A DNA stretch of 64,000 nt from Conchocele bisecta (GCA_029237695.1 CM055269.1:33155175-33219174), one strand, 5' to 3'; numbered from the stretch's first letter, positions 21,885 to 33,750 are shown. Program-made: numbers and translations. Notes: generated by a model from the letters alone, not told the origin.

Positions 21885-22070
21885 GATATCGCGACAGTAC
21901 GACGACGATACTACGATGACGATATTACGATATCGCGACAGTACGATACCGATATGACGAAGACACGATAGCACGATAACGATGCAACGCTATAATACCA
22001 GGTTATCGTGCTATCGTACTATCGTTCTCGTGGTATCGTCATCGTACTATCGTAGCATCGAGCCGATAGT
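21885..22070. repeat. Cruciform array of TACGAT/ATCGT words
   Basis: The left half is an array of ACGATAC/GACGATATTACG words; the right half carries their complements (ATCGTGCTATCGTACTATCG), so the block folds back on itself about a centre near 21995. No clear separate TIR. Confidence 0.6.
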
Positions 22071-22814
22071 GATGTTTCAATGGCCGTAACGGAATATCGT
22101 ATATACTGTCACGAAATCTGCCCAAATATTACATCTATGTCAGCAATGCAAACACAAAAGGTAAGAACGATAGTTCTTTTTATATCGCGAAATTTTATCA
22201 AATATTGTTTTTTTAGCGAACAAGTTAGGAGTCAAAAAACGAACTGAAAGTGAGTCAGAAACCTGGCGAGAAAGCTTGTAAATAATCTAAGAAAACAAAG
22301 ATATGTTCCTATGTAATATCTCCATAGAAATCTTCACCCATCACCCGTGTGAAAATGTATATGGGGATTTTAATATGAGGAAATTGTTTTCTTGTAATAC
22401 AATCATTATTAGACCAAATTTCACGAAATGAAAACATAGGTTTATTCATAAAGTTTGCTAAAGTAATGGTAGTGAAAATATTCAATGTTTATAATTTACA
22501 ATATTTTCCGTAAACAGCTTGAACAGTTGACAAAATATTCAGAATTATATTCCTCATAATTATACTCTAAAAATGTTGTCAATTTTTTACTTCATTTATG
22601 AAAAATATTGTAAATTTTAAATATTTGATGAAATTACGCAGATGTTCGAAGGTACAAAATCACATGTCGTGTCTCAATTATTACCGTTTGTTGTGCAAGC
22701 ATTTTAGAGAGCAAAACATACACACTAAAACTTATTTAAAGCGTTCTGTATAGCGAACTCAATATACTGTGTAACCTCTGCGAATATCTCCGCTCTTCTA
22801 CAACCCTATATCCC

Positions 22815-23210
22815 AAATCAAGGTGCACGATCATGTGGTACTAACAACAACAACAAGTACCGATTCAAAGTACGTATTCGTTTATAGTGTCCTTATTACG
22901 TAACGGATTTTGATGAAATATTGCGCACCAAACGCGTCTTGTGAAGCTGCATTTGGTGGTCTCTGTATTTTCGCCCAAACTTCTGTCGTTTTTGCGAAGA
23001 ATCGTCTCTGACACGGAAATCGATTCTTCGCAAAAACGACATAAGTATGTGCCAAACTCCCTAGACCACCAAATGCAGCTCATGAATACGCGTTTGCAGC
23101 GCCATATTTCATAAAAATCCGTTGCGTATTAAGGAAAATATCAAATAATATTTACTTCGGAGTGGGCGACGTTGTTGTTGTTGTAACCACGTGATCATGT
23201 ACCTTGCAAA
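22815..23210. mobile_element. Foldback MITE, family I
   Basis: AAGGTGCACGATCATGTGG at the left and CACGTGATCATGTACCTTG at the right; the hairpin apex has lost part of one arm compared with 17208-17635. Confidence 0.85.
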
Positions 23211-23384
23211 TGGACAACTGCCTCTATATTTAACCTCCCTACAACAGCCACCTCCCTACAACAGCCACCTCTCTACAACAGCCACCTCTCTACAACACAT
23301 CCCATGAGCGGCCGCTGTAGTGCCACTGTACTGTTAGAAATGACACAGAGCGTATAATTCTTACTCTTCTCTTTCATCGATGTC

Positions 23385-23850
23385 TCCCTCAATTTAACAA
23401 TTCGTTCCCTCGAATTAACAATTCGTTCCCACGATATAACAATTCGTTCCCTCGAATTAACAATTCGTTCCCTCGAATTAACAATTCGTTTCCACGAAAT
23501 GACAATTCGTTCCATCAATTTAACAATTCGTTCCCTCCGTGGGAACGAATTGTTATTTCGTGGGAACAAATTGTTAAATTGAGGGAACGAACTGTTAATT
23601 CGTGGGAACGAATTGTTAATTCGTGGGAACGAATTGTTAAACTGAGGGAACGAATTATTATTTCGTGGGAATGGGAACGAATTGTTATTTCGTGGGAACG
23701 AATTGTTAAATTGAGGGAACCAATTGGGAACGAATTGTTAATTCGTGGGAACCAATTGTTAAATTGAGGGAACTAATTGTTATTTCGTGGGAACGAATTG
23801 TTTTTTCGTTGGAACGAATTGTTATTTCGTGGGAACGAATTAATAAAAAA
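23385..23850. repeat. Family J: TTCGTTCCCACGAAAT-word foldback array
   Basis: Roughly 20-bp words AACAATTCGTTCCCTCGAAT are repeated about eight times, switching at about 23540 to the complementary strand (GGAACGAATTGTTAATTCG) for about twelve more. Related blocks at 45718-45790, 46683-46775 and 63141-63480. Confidence 0.8.
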
Positions 23851-23887
23851 ATGAATTCTACGTCCCGTGCGGGGCTCCGTAGTGTAT

Positions 23888-24155
23888 GGTACAGTGGGGT
23901 CAGCGTGTAAGTGCACACACAAACGAACACGACAGGTTGGTTCGCTACCCACCCAAAGTGTATGTTGTTACCACTCAGTTGAACCGTCTCGCCGAGACGG
24001 TTCAACTGAGTGGTAACAACATACACTTTTGATGCGAAATGAGAAAAAATGCAGAAAAATATTTACATTTGTTTATATACATGAAATACAGTGGGGTCAG
24101 CGTTCCAACCTGTCGTGTTCGTTCGTGTGTGCACTTACACGCTGACCCCACTGTA
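23888..24155. mobile_element. Family K palindrome split by family L hairpin
   Basis: ACAGTGGGGTCAGCGTGTAA and its complement at 24085-24155 are separated by a family L hairpin (AGTGTATGTTGTTACCACTC, apex CCGTCTCGCCGAGACGG) and linker. L also occurs as hp3 at 18573-18645, 32780-32830, 37430-37510 and 37600-37680. Confidence 0.7.
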
Positions 24156-24171
24156 CCTGGGACACAATGTA

Positions 24172-24822
24172 TTTGTGACCCACCATATCGAAATCAGTCA
24201 GTAGTAGGGATTTTCGAAACCGCAATAATCGAGAAAATGTCAGCACATTTCTCAAAATATCGATTTTCAGGTCATGGATTTGTTTTATTTATTAATCATT
24301 GATCTCTCATTTATACCTAACACAAATGCTGAAGTATTCATAAAACTGCATTGAAACACATTTTGCTATGATTACGTTTTGTGTTTTGACGCCCTTTTTT
24401 CTATTTTCTTTTAGCAATACTGCCCTATATTCTATCCACAATAGTTCAAAAACTAAAACGGCTGATAAATTAATGTTTTCAGCATTGTACATATTAGCTT
24501 TTTCACTTTAATTTGATATCAGGCACAAATATGTATGTTATTTGTAACATAATTGGTTGCTATGGTGTTTTGATTCCACTGTAGCCCTGGGTTTGCATAA
24601 TCTCGTGCGGTATTCTGCTTCGTCAGCAAGTCTTTAACTGCGAAATTCTCTGAATATAAGCCGCGATACCATCATCAAAATGACACAACCTTGGACTGGA
24701 ACATGATACAGGGTTGGTTTTTATACCACGCTAAAACATATAAAATGCTCTACAAGTTGGTGTCATTATCTCAAATATTTTTTCTTAGATTTGTGACTGA
24801 TATGATGTGGTGGGTCACATTT
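24172..24822. mobile_element. TIR element, family U
   Basis: TGTGACCCACCATATCGAA at the left and TGTGGTGGGTCACA at the right, with inner GTCAG/CTGA words. About 650 bp, no frame of note. Single copy in the window. Confidence 0.6.
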
Positions 24823-24829
24823 AACCCTT

Positions 24830-25330
24830 TCACTCCTCAGTCTGTAACACTGGAATGGAATTTGATGTAAATCTTTCGACGAATCCAATCAAAATGATTT
24901 TCAGACTAGTCCATTTATGAAAAGGGGGATGTTTTTGTTCTAACAAATAAGACAATTACTTGAAAAAAGTGCAGATCCTGATGAGACGGCTCGTCACGAG
25001 CCGGCTCATCTGGATCTACACGTTTTGCCAACGCCACTATACAGGCTTGTAGAGTTGAAAGGATTAAGATTAAATATAGCTGTGTCTGGAGACAAATGAC
25101 TTATGGGAGTTGTGACCAGTGTAGCTCCTGATCAATTAAGAAACTCATGTAGCCTGAACATTATCTAGTTCGTTTATTAGAAGCAGGACGGGTGTTTCAT
25201 TGATGGAATGGCGAACAGTACAGATCCTGATCAGTCTGTGCGGATGCACAGGCTGATCTGGATCTGCACTGGTTGCAAAGCCCATAAGCCCCATTTCTCC
25301 AGTCACAGCCACAAATATAGTTTATAACTT
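24830..25330. mobile_element. Adjacent family H and family G elements
   Basis: H: AACCCTTTCACTCCTCAG to GTTGAAAGGATTAA with a GACGGCTCGTCACGAGCCGG apex. G (reverse): AGTGTAGCTCCTGATCAATT to CAGTCACAGCCACAAATATA. G ends 15 bp before exon 7. Confidence 0.8.
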
Positions 25331-25345
25331 ATATATGTATTTCAG

Positions 25346-25417
25346 GTTGACAAGATATTTCAAACCGTCGCGTCCACCAATATCCGAGTCTACCTTCTAG
25401 GATCTGGGAGCGACGTG
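25346..25417 (+). CDS. Exon 7: M12B-like domain
   Basis: Acceptor atatgtatttcag, phase 0-0, 24 codons: VDKIFQTVASTNIRVYLLGS then GSDV. The NIRVYLLGS strand corresponds to the family's N-(I/V)-x-(I/V)-x-L-x-G strand. Donor GTG|gtaaga. Confidence 0.88.
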
Positions 25418-25682
25418 GTAAGATATTAAAAGACATATTAAGAAAGCGATGCGTACCTATATATGTGCAATATCTTATGAAAAATATTTACAAAACGTAC
25501 GATATTTTCTGTAAATGACGTCGAAAGATCTTGAAATTCTCTGAGCAAATGCGGAATTCGCTATTAAAAGTTGATCAACGTTGTCATCGTTTCTGTAAAT
25601 ATATTACATGAACTAGATGGCCGCGGCCCTCATGTGGCGCCGCCGAGGCATTTGATAGTACTAAACGAGCCAATGTGCCGAC

Positions 25683-26138
25683 TACAGTAGCGCTTTTCTG
25701 CAGGTCAACTATACGTACTATACCAATACTATACGTATACTATACCAATACGATATGTTTTCTATACGATATGCATATAATATAAACGTACGGTAGGTTT
25801 GTACCGTACATACCAACCAATATCGTATAGATATACCATTCAAATCGTACGTTTATACGATTTTTATACATGTGTATAATTCTGGTACGTTTGTATCGTA
25901 CGAACATACCAGAGTATGGTATATTCATACCATTTCCGTACGGATATATCGTATATACGAACGGATATCGTATGTTTGTATAATATTCGTATAGTACGTT
26001 TGTACTATACGATGATACGGTACAAACATACCAATGATCATACGATATGCTCATTAAATATACCAATACTATACGATTACGATATGTATACGATATTAGT
26101 ATATACAAATAGGTAAGGAGCAGAAAAGCGCTACTGTA
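25683..26138. mobile_element. TATACG-word TIR element (family P)
   Basis: Complete copy: TACAGTAGCGCTTTTCTGC at the left and GCAGAAAAGCGCTACTGTA at the right. The interior consists almost wholly of TATACG, CGTATA, ATACGATA and GTACGT words on both strands. A 142-codon frame on the minus strand is a by-product of stop-poor tandem words. Confidence 0.8.
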
Positions 26139-27319
26139 TATCCAGTTGTCCGCAAGCAGGCGCGACAAAAAATATTAAAGCAATTTGACATTGGCATTGG
26201 GCACAGGGGTCGCACGGCGTACGCATACATATTGAAATAATTTGCGACCGTTCATCAACAATTATATACCTGTAATGTATGACCATCAGCCAATCAGATT
26301 GCGTGATATTTATAGAGTGCATTAGAAGTGTATATGTATGTGGTACATGGGACATGAGAATCAAATTCATATAACAATTTTCGTATGGACATTTTTATCG
26401 TACGGAGTTTAGTGAACATGGCCCTCAGTCATTATATCACTTGCACTTGTTATAGATAAAGTGATGTGGTAATTTCACTGACTGGATAACGAACAGTGCA
26501 GATCCTGGTCAGACGTCGCATGCAAGTCGACACACATGTAGATCTGCGCATGTCGCAACACGCACGATTAGAGTCTTTAATAATAGGTATTGCCTGGCAA
26601 CTTTTTGTTTTCATGGCCATTTTTATTTCTCTGCTTTTCTTCTGGTTTCTGAAACTATTTAGGAAATGTGTAACCCTTTTACCATCCTTGACATGCTTTA
26701 TCGATCTTAGTTGCGGGCAGTAACTCTGCATTAACACATCTTTCACACATTTCCAGCTCGTGTGTCAGGTATGTGCATGAGGATGCGATAAATAAGTTAG
26801 ATCACGTTTGTCCGCATGTACGAGCGATAATCCGCTCGCTAAAGCTCGCGGATTATCTCCTCGTATATGTACATGCGGACGAACCGTGATCTAACTTATA
26901 CTAACTCCCATACCGTCTGTAGCATAATGCCATACAAAGTACGTTGGTTCTCAGACACGGTGTTTGCGGAATATGACGCGGGAGGGCTTTTTTTAACATA
27001 GCTTTATTGTTTGAAATGTTCGTCTCTGACTTTTTTCAAGTCGCCAGATGCATATATATGTTCTAAAAGTTACGATAAGGTCTTTAGACGTGCAAAATCA
27101 CCAAATTTTCGTCAGACATTTAACATATTTTTTCATGCCATGTGTGTTTTATGTGGCGAATTGACAGTACACTTTTATTTCTCCATAACGATAAAATGCT
27201 CGATGCGCAGAAATGTTTCTGATGCAGCAATATCTGAGAACCAAAGTACTTTTTATGGCCTAATATGCTATCCGGTATGGTTTTTACAGAGTTACTGCTC
27301 GCAACTATATCATATTTGC

Positions 27320-27671
27320 CAGAGCTCCAGATAAGGTGCGCATTGTCGTATTTTACGCACTTATTTTAGCAGAATACGCATTGATTATCAACAGTGGGAG
27401 TATAAAATACTTGCAGCAATGTGAAAATGCGAATTTATTTTCAAATTGAGTAGTGAAAATACTGTAATAAAGTTGTAAAATTACTTAGTTCAGCTGCAAA
27501 AAGCAAACAGTGATTGCTTTTTGCAGCTCATACAAGTGCATTTTTAACTTGAAGTTGTCCCTATTTAATAACGAGGAAAAGCAATAATAAAGTTGTAAAA
27601 GTAAAATACGCATTGAATTTGAAATCTGGGGGTATAATACTCTTTAGATACACAACTTATCTGGAGCTCTG
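27320..27671. mobile_element. TIR element, family V
   Basis: CAGAGCTCCAGATAAG at 27320 and CTTATCTGGAGCTCTG at 27656-27671 are perfect inverted repeats; an inner hairpin GCTGCAAAAAGCAA/TTGCTTTTTGCAGC lies at about 27490-27527. The element ends 27 bp before exon 8. Confidence 0.75.
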
Positions 27672-27698
27672 ATGTGCTTCCACTGACTTGGTTTGCAG

Positions 27699-27844
27699 AC
27701 GGAACAGGCGTGGCTAACAAACAATTCGAACTCAAACGGCGAGATAGACGGAAAAAACGCGCTAATCGCATTCCGGACCTATATGCTGGGGCTCGTGACC
27801 AGCAGTCTGATCCCCAGCTTCGACCACGCAATAGCTCTGACCAG
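27699..27844 (+). CDS. Exon 8: M12B-like domain
   Basis: Acceptor ctgacttggtttgcag, phase 0 to 2. Encodes TEQAWLTNNSNSNGEIDGKN, then ALIAFRTYMLGLVTSSLIPS and FDHAIALTR. The FDHAIALT element matches the D-H-A-x-x-L-T strand before the active site of MIG-17-like ADAMs. Donor AG|gtacca is weak. A decayed copy of its 3' part lies at 29608-29928. Confidence 0.88.
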
Positions 27845-28021
27845 GTACCACGCTATTTTACATACTGAGACCAAATTAATGTTAACAACAAATCCACTAT
27901 ACTACCATACGTTTCTGCATAAGGCGTTATGCCGATATGTTCGCATAGTGGATTTGTGGTTCGTTAAGCATCATTAAACACACCATATTCATTTGGAAAG
28001 CGAGTTTGCATGGGCAAACCT

Positions 28022-28232
28022 TAACCCTTCGCCTACTGAGCGCGAAAACTGTCGTCTGCTGTTGCTTTATATTTTGCCCTGTTTCTCAATAAAAACATGG
28101 TTTGACAGCATTTTAGAATCATTTCCATTGGAAATGATTCTAAAATGCTGTCAAAGCATGTTTTTGATGAGAAAAATCGAAAATAAAACATACAAAGCAG
28201 ACGACAACATTTCATTCGGCAGTGTAAGGGTT
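28022..28232. mobile_element. Foldback MITE, family M
   Basis: AACCCTTCGCCTACTGAGCG to GGCAGTGTAAGGGTTAA, with apex GAATCATTTCCATTGGAAAT. Complete copy, abutting the TTAA of the next element. Confidence 0.8.
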
Positions 28233-28234
28233 AA

Positions 28235-29423
28235 AGCCCCAGTGACACTGTCAGGTATTGAGGGCTAGGTATTACTACGATTGTAATACGTATTAAAAAA
28301 AAAGAGGCAATATACGTATTAAAACTTATTAGATACAGCTAATGATTGATGATTGCTCCCGGCACGCTTATTTAGGATAGTATTCAAAATTAACGTGGGG
28401 TTTCGACATACAGTACGTAGCTTATACATATTAAAGCGTATTAAAACGTACATGTAGTTAAAGCGTATTAAAACGTATTAGACACGGACAAACACGTACT
28501 TAGCCATACCTGGAGGCACACTACGTACTACTACGTATTTTCTACGCTTCACTACTTTTTGTTTTACTACATCTTGTTTATTACGTTTCAGAATGCATGG
28601 CTCAGTACGTTTGTGTACGTATCTAATACGTTCTGACACGTTTTAATACTTTTTAACAATGTTGTAATACGTTTTACTACATTTTCGTAGATATATGCTA
28701 AGTATATCGAAACACCACGTTAATTATGAACATGTCCAACACAAACGTGGCTGGAGCAATCATCATTACGTATATAGCCGTATATAATACGTTTTACTAC
28801 GTATAGTACTACGTTTTTAATTTGGCTTGTCAATTTAATTTTGAACATATCCAACACAAACGTGGTGGCGGGAGCAATCATCATTACGTATATAGCCGTA
28901 TCTAATACGTTTTACTACGTTTCAATACGTGTATTACTACGTTTTTTATTTGGCTTGTCAATGCGGTTATTTCCGGTTTTCCGACCTCGTAGTATTTAAA
29001 TCGCTGAGACACTACCTAGTAATTCCTAGTAAAAACGTACTAAATCGTAGTAAAACGTACCGAAACGTGGCAGTCACCTAGTAAAACCTACTAATCCCTA
29101 GTGAAATCGTGACAATGGGCCACTTTCATACCCGGTCTATCACATGTCAGACGGGGTGATACGTAGTAAAACAGTGTAAGACGTAGTGGAAACCTACGAG
29201 AAATCTAGTGAAATCGTGACAATAAGCCGCTTTCATACCCGGCCTATCACATGTCATGTCAGACGGGTTGATACGTAGTAAAACCTTGCAAAACGTAGTG
29301 GAAATCCACTAGAAACCTATTAAAATATAATACCCCTCAAAACGGGGTAAAAACGTGGCAATCCGTACGGCTGGGAAACGTTGTAATACATAGCCCTCAA
29401 TACGTGACGGTGTGACTGGGGCT
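28235..29423. mobile_element. TACGTA-word TIR element with TTAA flanks
   Basis: TTAA (28231-28234), then AGCCCCAGTGACACTGTCAG and GTATTGAGGGCTA; right end TAGCCCTCAATAC, then GTGACGGTGTGACTGGGGCT and TTAA (29424-29427). The TIRs match over about 35 bp. The 1.1-kb interior is dominated by TACGTA, ACGTATTA and GTAGTAAAACGT words. A TTAA target duplication is typical of piggyBac-like elements, but no transposase is present and the TIR is not the usual CCC type. Confidence 0.8.
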
Positions 29424-29607
29424 TTAATTAACACAAAACTAAAATTGCCGTCTGCGTTTTCATTTTTTATATTTGTTTCATTTCTGAGCAAAAAAATACA
29501 TGAAAATCGTTTTCATTGAAGACCGTTATCATTCACTGTTTTTGTTTATTGAGAAATGTTGAAAATAAGCAAAAGCATCACAAGACAGACAACAATTTTG
29601 CATAATT

Positions 29608-29928
29608 ACGGACATATATTCTAGGTCTCGTGACCAGCAGCCAGGGGGGCGTTTCACTAAACTTAGTACCACTAAAATGTTTGTAAGTGAACATTTAGGA
29701 TCGTCTGGAAATTGTTATATTTATATGTATTGAGCATAGGCTGCATATTCAGCCTATGCTAAATAAATTCAAATCCAATAATTGTTTACACGAAAATAGT
29801 GTTAATGTGAAATGTACAGACTATCATAATTTTTCACTTACGAACATTTTAGTTGTACGAGGTTTAGTGAAACGGCCCACTGATCCCCAGCTTCGACCAC
29901 GCACGCCGTAGCTCGGACCCGGAACCAC
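29608..29928 (+). pseudogene. Decayed duplicate of exon 8, split by family F
   Basis: 29608-29640 (CTCGTGACCAGCAG) and 29880-29928 (CTGATCCCCAGCTTCGACCA) match the last part of exon 8; 30139-30200 (CTGAGGCCAAATTA) matches its downstream intron. Family F (29641-29879) sits between the two halves, with GTTTCACTAAACTTAGTACC and GGTTTAGTGAAACGG ends. The copy lacks exon 8's 5' half and frame, so it is not an exon. Confidence 0.8.
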
Positions 29929-31537
29929 TGCCCGCGCGAATCTTTCCAATATTGAGATTTTTTTTTATCTAAAAATACTTGAATGTTGTACGTGAAATCA
30001 GGCAACTTGATTGTCTGAGCCTGACCTGTGCTACAGCTCAGGCTCAGACAATCAAATTGCTTGATTACGAGTTGGCATTGCAAGTAGATGCTCAGAAACG
30101 TTGATAATTTTGGCAAGATAAACGCGGGCGGTTGTGAATATCATTTTACATTCTGAGGCCAAATTACCGCAAGTGAACAACACATCCACTATTCTAACAG
30201 TTTGGCCTTAGGCTTTCTGGTTCTTGTTTATTAAGATGCAGAATTTTATGTTTAAAATGGGGGAGATAATCCACGACCATAGGGTCGAACCAAATATCAA
30301 AATTCACTTTGTGCATCTGTATACCATGTATATATATATATGGAAGCTGAGAATACCAATCCAACCGTCAACAAATGATTTTCAGACTAGTCCATTTTTG
30401 AAAAGGGGGTATTGTGTTCTTAAAAAATATGAAAATTACTTTTAAAAAATGCAGATCCTGATGAGACGGCTCGTTACGAGCCGGCTCATCTGGATCTGCA
30501 CTGTTTGGATAAACCGCTATAGCGGGCTTTCGGGTTCAAAGGGTTAAACCCCTACTTAATACGGTTGTGCACATGTACATAGGTTTGTACACTTTAATTG
30601 ATTTGAAGTATGTGTGTTTAACGGCCTATCAACATCCATTTAAGGCCGAACCGACGTGTTCGATCCCGCATTTAACCGGCTGCTTGTATATACACACTAG
30701 CTTAGCCTGTATACGTCACATCCTTGTAATAGAAATTGTATAAAGCATTGTTATATTACACTCGTTTTATATTCAAACTAAAAACTCATTCAGGTCACAT
30801 TTAAAGGCATTGTGTCTCAGATATGCAATGTGTTTTTTTTTCACTTCATGAACAGGAAATGGCACATGTAGAGGATCTTACATGAGTGATGATTTAATAT
30901 GATATTTATTAAACGAGTTTACTGATTTCATAAGAAACGAGGCTATGCCTCGTTTCTTATGAAATCAGTCAATGAGTTTAATAAATATCGTGTTAATATT
31001 ATCATATTGAACACAGCTGTTAGATCTATTTCATAAACACATCATCATACTTTTAACCCTTTCAACCCTAAGGAACTGGAATGGACTGTGATATGCTAAC
31101 GTTCCGACCAATCTAATGGTCACAAAATGATTTTCAGATTCGTCCATTTATGAAAAGGGGGTGTTTTTGTTCTAAGAAATACTAAAATTACTTTCAAAAA
31201 GTGCAGATCGTTACGAGCCGGCTCATCCGGATCTGCACTTTTTGCATAAACCGCTATAGCGGGATTTCGGGCTCAAAGGGTTAATCCATGTAAACCCTTT
31301 TAATCCATGCAAACCCTTTTAATCCATGTAAACCATTTTAAGCTGAATAGGCTACCTAACATGTTTTCTGAAGTGGACTCATTTGCATATTTATTACACT
31401 AGTGTATTATGAGTGTTATTACACTGCGTTATTACACTGTGAAAGGCCATTTCATGCAATAAATTATATTTAACAATCAATCGCACAATTTTATTTTATG
31501 AAATTTCCAAACACATGCGTTATATTGAAGTACATAC

Positions 31538-31920
31538 TACACTAAAAAATGTGTGGCATATGAATTTCATATGAACATTTTCATATGAAAATTTCATATG
31601 CAAATGATATAAAGTGAGCCGATATGCAATTCATATGCAAAATCTTCATATGCATTTCATATGCAATTCATCTGAATTGCATATGTAACATATGAAGTTC
31701 ATATGAATTTCATATGCTTTTTTTTCATATGACATTCATATGTAAATTATTCATATGAAATGCATATGAAAAGTCTTCATATGAAATTCATATGAAAATC
31801 ATATGCATTTCATATCGGCTCTTTTCATATGAACTTCATATGCAATTATTATGTTTTTCATATGTTTTACATATGAACAGCATATGACTTTTTTTAATAT
31901 GTGGCACATTTTGCTGTGTA
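31538..31920. mobile_element. CATATG-word TIR element
   Basis: Ends TACACTAAAAAATGTGTGGC and GTGGCACATTTTGCTGTGTA are imperfect inverted repeats. The interior is about 25 copies of CATATG embedded in TTCATATGAA/TTTCATATGC words, about 15 bp apart. Confidence 0.75.
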
Positions 31921-32445
31921 TGAGAGACTGAGATAATTTGGTTTGGAATAATTTGACATTTTCGCTATATACACGTATATACAAGTACGGAAAAAAAAAT
32001 CTTTATTTTGTTGTTGTGAAGTTATCATACTGTACCATATGCCACATTTAGAAAGACATTTACATTATAGGTTCTAGTGTATAATCAATTTAAATAAAAT
32101 AAATTAGTAGCCATCGATTGCAAGACATGTTTATAATACTGAAAAATAACTAGCGTGCTAGTTATTTTACAGTTTTATAAGCATGTATTTTTATCAATCC
32201 ACATGTTTATAAGGCTGAACAATACTTAGCGTTGCAAGCGCTAGTTAATTATTATATTATAAATATGTTTTTCCCAGTCCGGATTTTTTACAAGCGACTG
32301 ATAGGTACAATGGGGTTCGGAAAGACGATACAAATTTACAATTACACTATTTTTTCCTAATCTATTTCATTACTTTCTAGACATATCTGACACACGGTGC
32401 CTTTAAAGAAAGTATAATACATGTAGTTCACGCATCTCGTTTCAG

Positions 32446-32489
32446 GTTGAACATCCACCGGAGCTATGGATCTGCAGTAAATAATATTG
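32446..32489 (+). CDS. Exon 9: M12B-like domain, short
   Basis: Acceptor catctcgtttcag, phase 2 to 1, 44 nt. Completes the split Arg codon and encodes LNIHRSYGSAVNNI, the loop before the final strand in this family. Donor ATTG|gtaagc. A composite hairpin element begins 10 bp past the donor. Confidence 0.82.
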
Positions 32490-32499
32490 GTAAGCTGGA

Positions 32500-32906
32500 T
32501 TTATCCCGTCAACACAGTGCGTATGTGCCGTGAAACACGGTGCCGTGAAACATTTTTGATATCCAGTCAATACAATTTTACAGCCATTTTAAGGTGTTGA
32601 CGGGATAAATAGAATAGTAAGTTAGTGCCGTGAATGGGAAAAAATATCTGGCGCGGCACGGAAACGGGATGTGCTCGGCAGAGCCTCGCCCATCCCGTTT
32701 CCTGAGCCTTGCCAGATATTTTTTCCCATTCACTGCACTAACCTACTATTCTCTATCTATTTTCCTTATTTCTGAACCAAAGTATATGTTATGACCACTC
32801 ATTTGATCACAACATATACTTCTGATGAGAAATAAAGAAATTCTTGAGCCTTGCCGGATATGTTTTCCCATTCACGGCACTAACCTACTATTCTCTATAT
32901 ATTGTG
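32500..32906. mobile_element. Composite hairpin element hp1-hp2-hp3 (family A)
   Basis: TTATCCCGTCAACACAGTG; hp2 with GGAAACGGGATGTGCTCGG and CATCCCGTTTCCTGAGCC arms; hp3 with one arm shortened (CACTCATTTGATCACAAC); then a further hp2 arm. Confidence 0.8.
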
Positions 32907-33394
32907 CCTTCAACATCAAAGTTTAAAGTCGGGGTCCCATCTGCAGGGAGGCACAACATTTTCTTTATAGGAATACATCAAGAGCATACTTGTGTAACTC
33001 TTCTAATACAAACGAACCTTCCCGAGCGGCCACCTCTCTACAACAATACCCTTGCTGTAACAGCCACTGTTTTATATCCCAATGGATGATTTCCTCTGTA
33101 TCTAACCCTTAGACTGCTGAACACGAAAAGTGTCGTCAGTCCTGTTTTATGCAATATAATACATATTAAAGTTGCTAAAAAACAGTAAATTTAATAAAAA
33201 TAAAATATAAAAAAAGTAAAATGCCTCTACCTTACCTAACCCTTTTCGAGGCGTTACCCGAAAAAAACATGGGCCTAATGGAAAACGAATGTTTATTTTG
33301 CCAGGAAAATGTCATCTCTAAATAATGGAAACAAATATTACTCCCTATATTACAAGCTGGGGTGTGGAAATCCAGGTTTAAACTCAAATAATTT

Positions 33395-33750
33395 CAGCAC
33401 AAAAATATTTACACAATTCCCTAACATGTGATTGGCGCGTAGCAAGTCTCTGTCCAAAATTTATACCCCAGTAAACTCCCACGCCGAACTACTTTGTGTA
33501 ACCGTGAGGCGCAGTTAAAATAATTCTTAAGAAAACTGAAAATAAACACATTTTCTTGATGAATTTATTTCAAATGCTGGAATTATAAGGAATGAATGGC
33601 CTTTTTGTGGAATTTATCGGGGATATAAACTTGGAAAAGTCGCGGGAATACTGGACGAGGCCTTCCGGCCTTCGTCCAGTATTCCCGCGACTTTTCCAAG
33701 TTTATGTCCCGATAAATTCCACAAAAAGGCCATTCATTCCTACAATACGG
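33395..33750 (-). mobile_element. Foldback MITE, family B
   Basis: Runs from CAGCACAAAAATATTTAC to GGCCATTCATTCCTAC. Here the hairpin is perfect, with no A/T spacer (GGCCTTCCGGCC apex). Confidence 0.85.

Larger units (their letters stand above)
21812..25345. other. Intron 6 and its contents
   Basis: ATCG-word array (21885-22070), D/E-type remnant (about 22110-22800), family I (22815-23210), a 20-bp tandem with CTACAACAGCCACCTC (23225-23300), family J (23385-23850), family K split by family L (23888-24155), family U (24172-24822), H (24830-25070) and G (25075-25330). No exon seen. Confidence 0.7.
25418..27698. other. Intron 7 and its contents
   Basis: TATACG-word element (25683-26138), family F remnant (26385-26430), partial G (26455-26560), a 115-bp foldback (26786-26900, arms AAGTTAGATCACG and CGTGATCTAACTT) and family V (27320-27671). 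26140-26380 and 26900-27300 appear single-copy with no exon features. Confidence 0.65.
27845..32445. other. Intron 8 and its contents
   Basis: Family M (28022-28232), TACGTA-word element (28235-29423), second M (29440-29610), decayed exon 8 copy split by family F (29608-29928), a foldback around CAGGCTCAGACAATC (29929-30138), H (30335-30547), R (30893-31005), H (31057-31285), an 18-bp TAAACCCTTTTAATCCATG tandem (31285-31340) and the CATATG-word element (31538-31920). A short hairpin is at about 32110-32180. 31990-32440 otherwise shows nothing. Confidence 0.7.

Noticed and set aside
23273..23767. Frames with SWERIVNSRERI-type repeats on both strands
   Set aside because: These are translations of the family J word array; strand-symmetric frames are expected from a foldback.
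25740..26168. 142-codon minus-strand Tyr/Ile-rich frame, and a similar 111-codon frame at 1489-1824
   Set aside because: Both lie in the TATACG-word element; the composition comes from the word, and the frames are not conserved between copies.
27993..28268. 91-codon frame on + and 60-codon frame on -
   Set aside because: Both come from the two arms of a family M hairpin.
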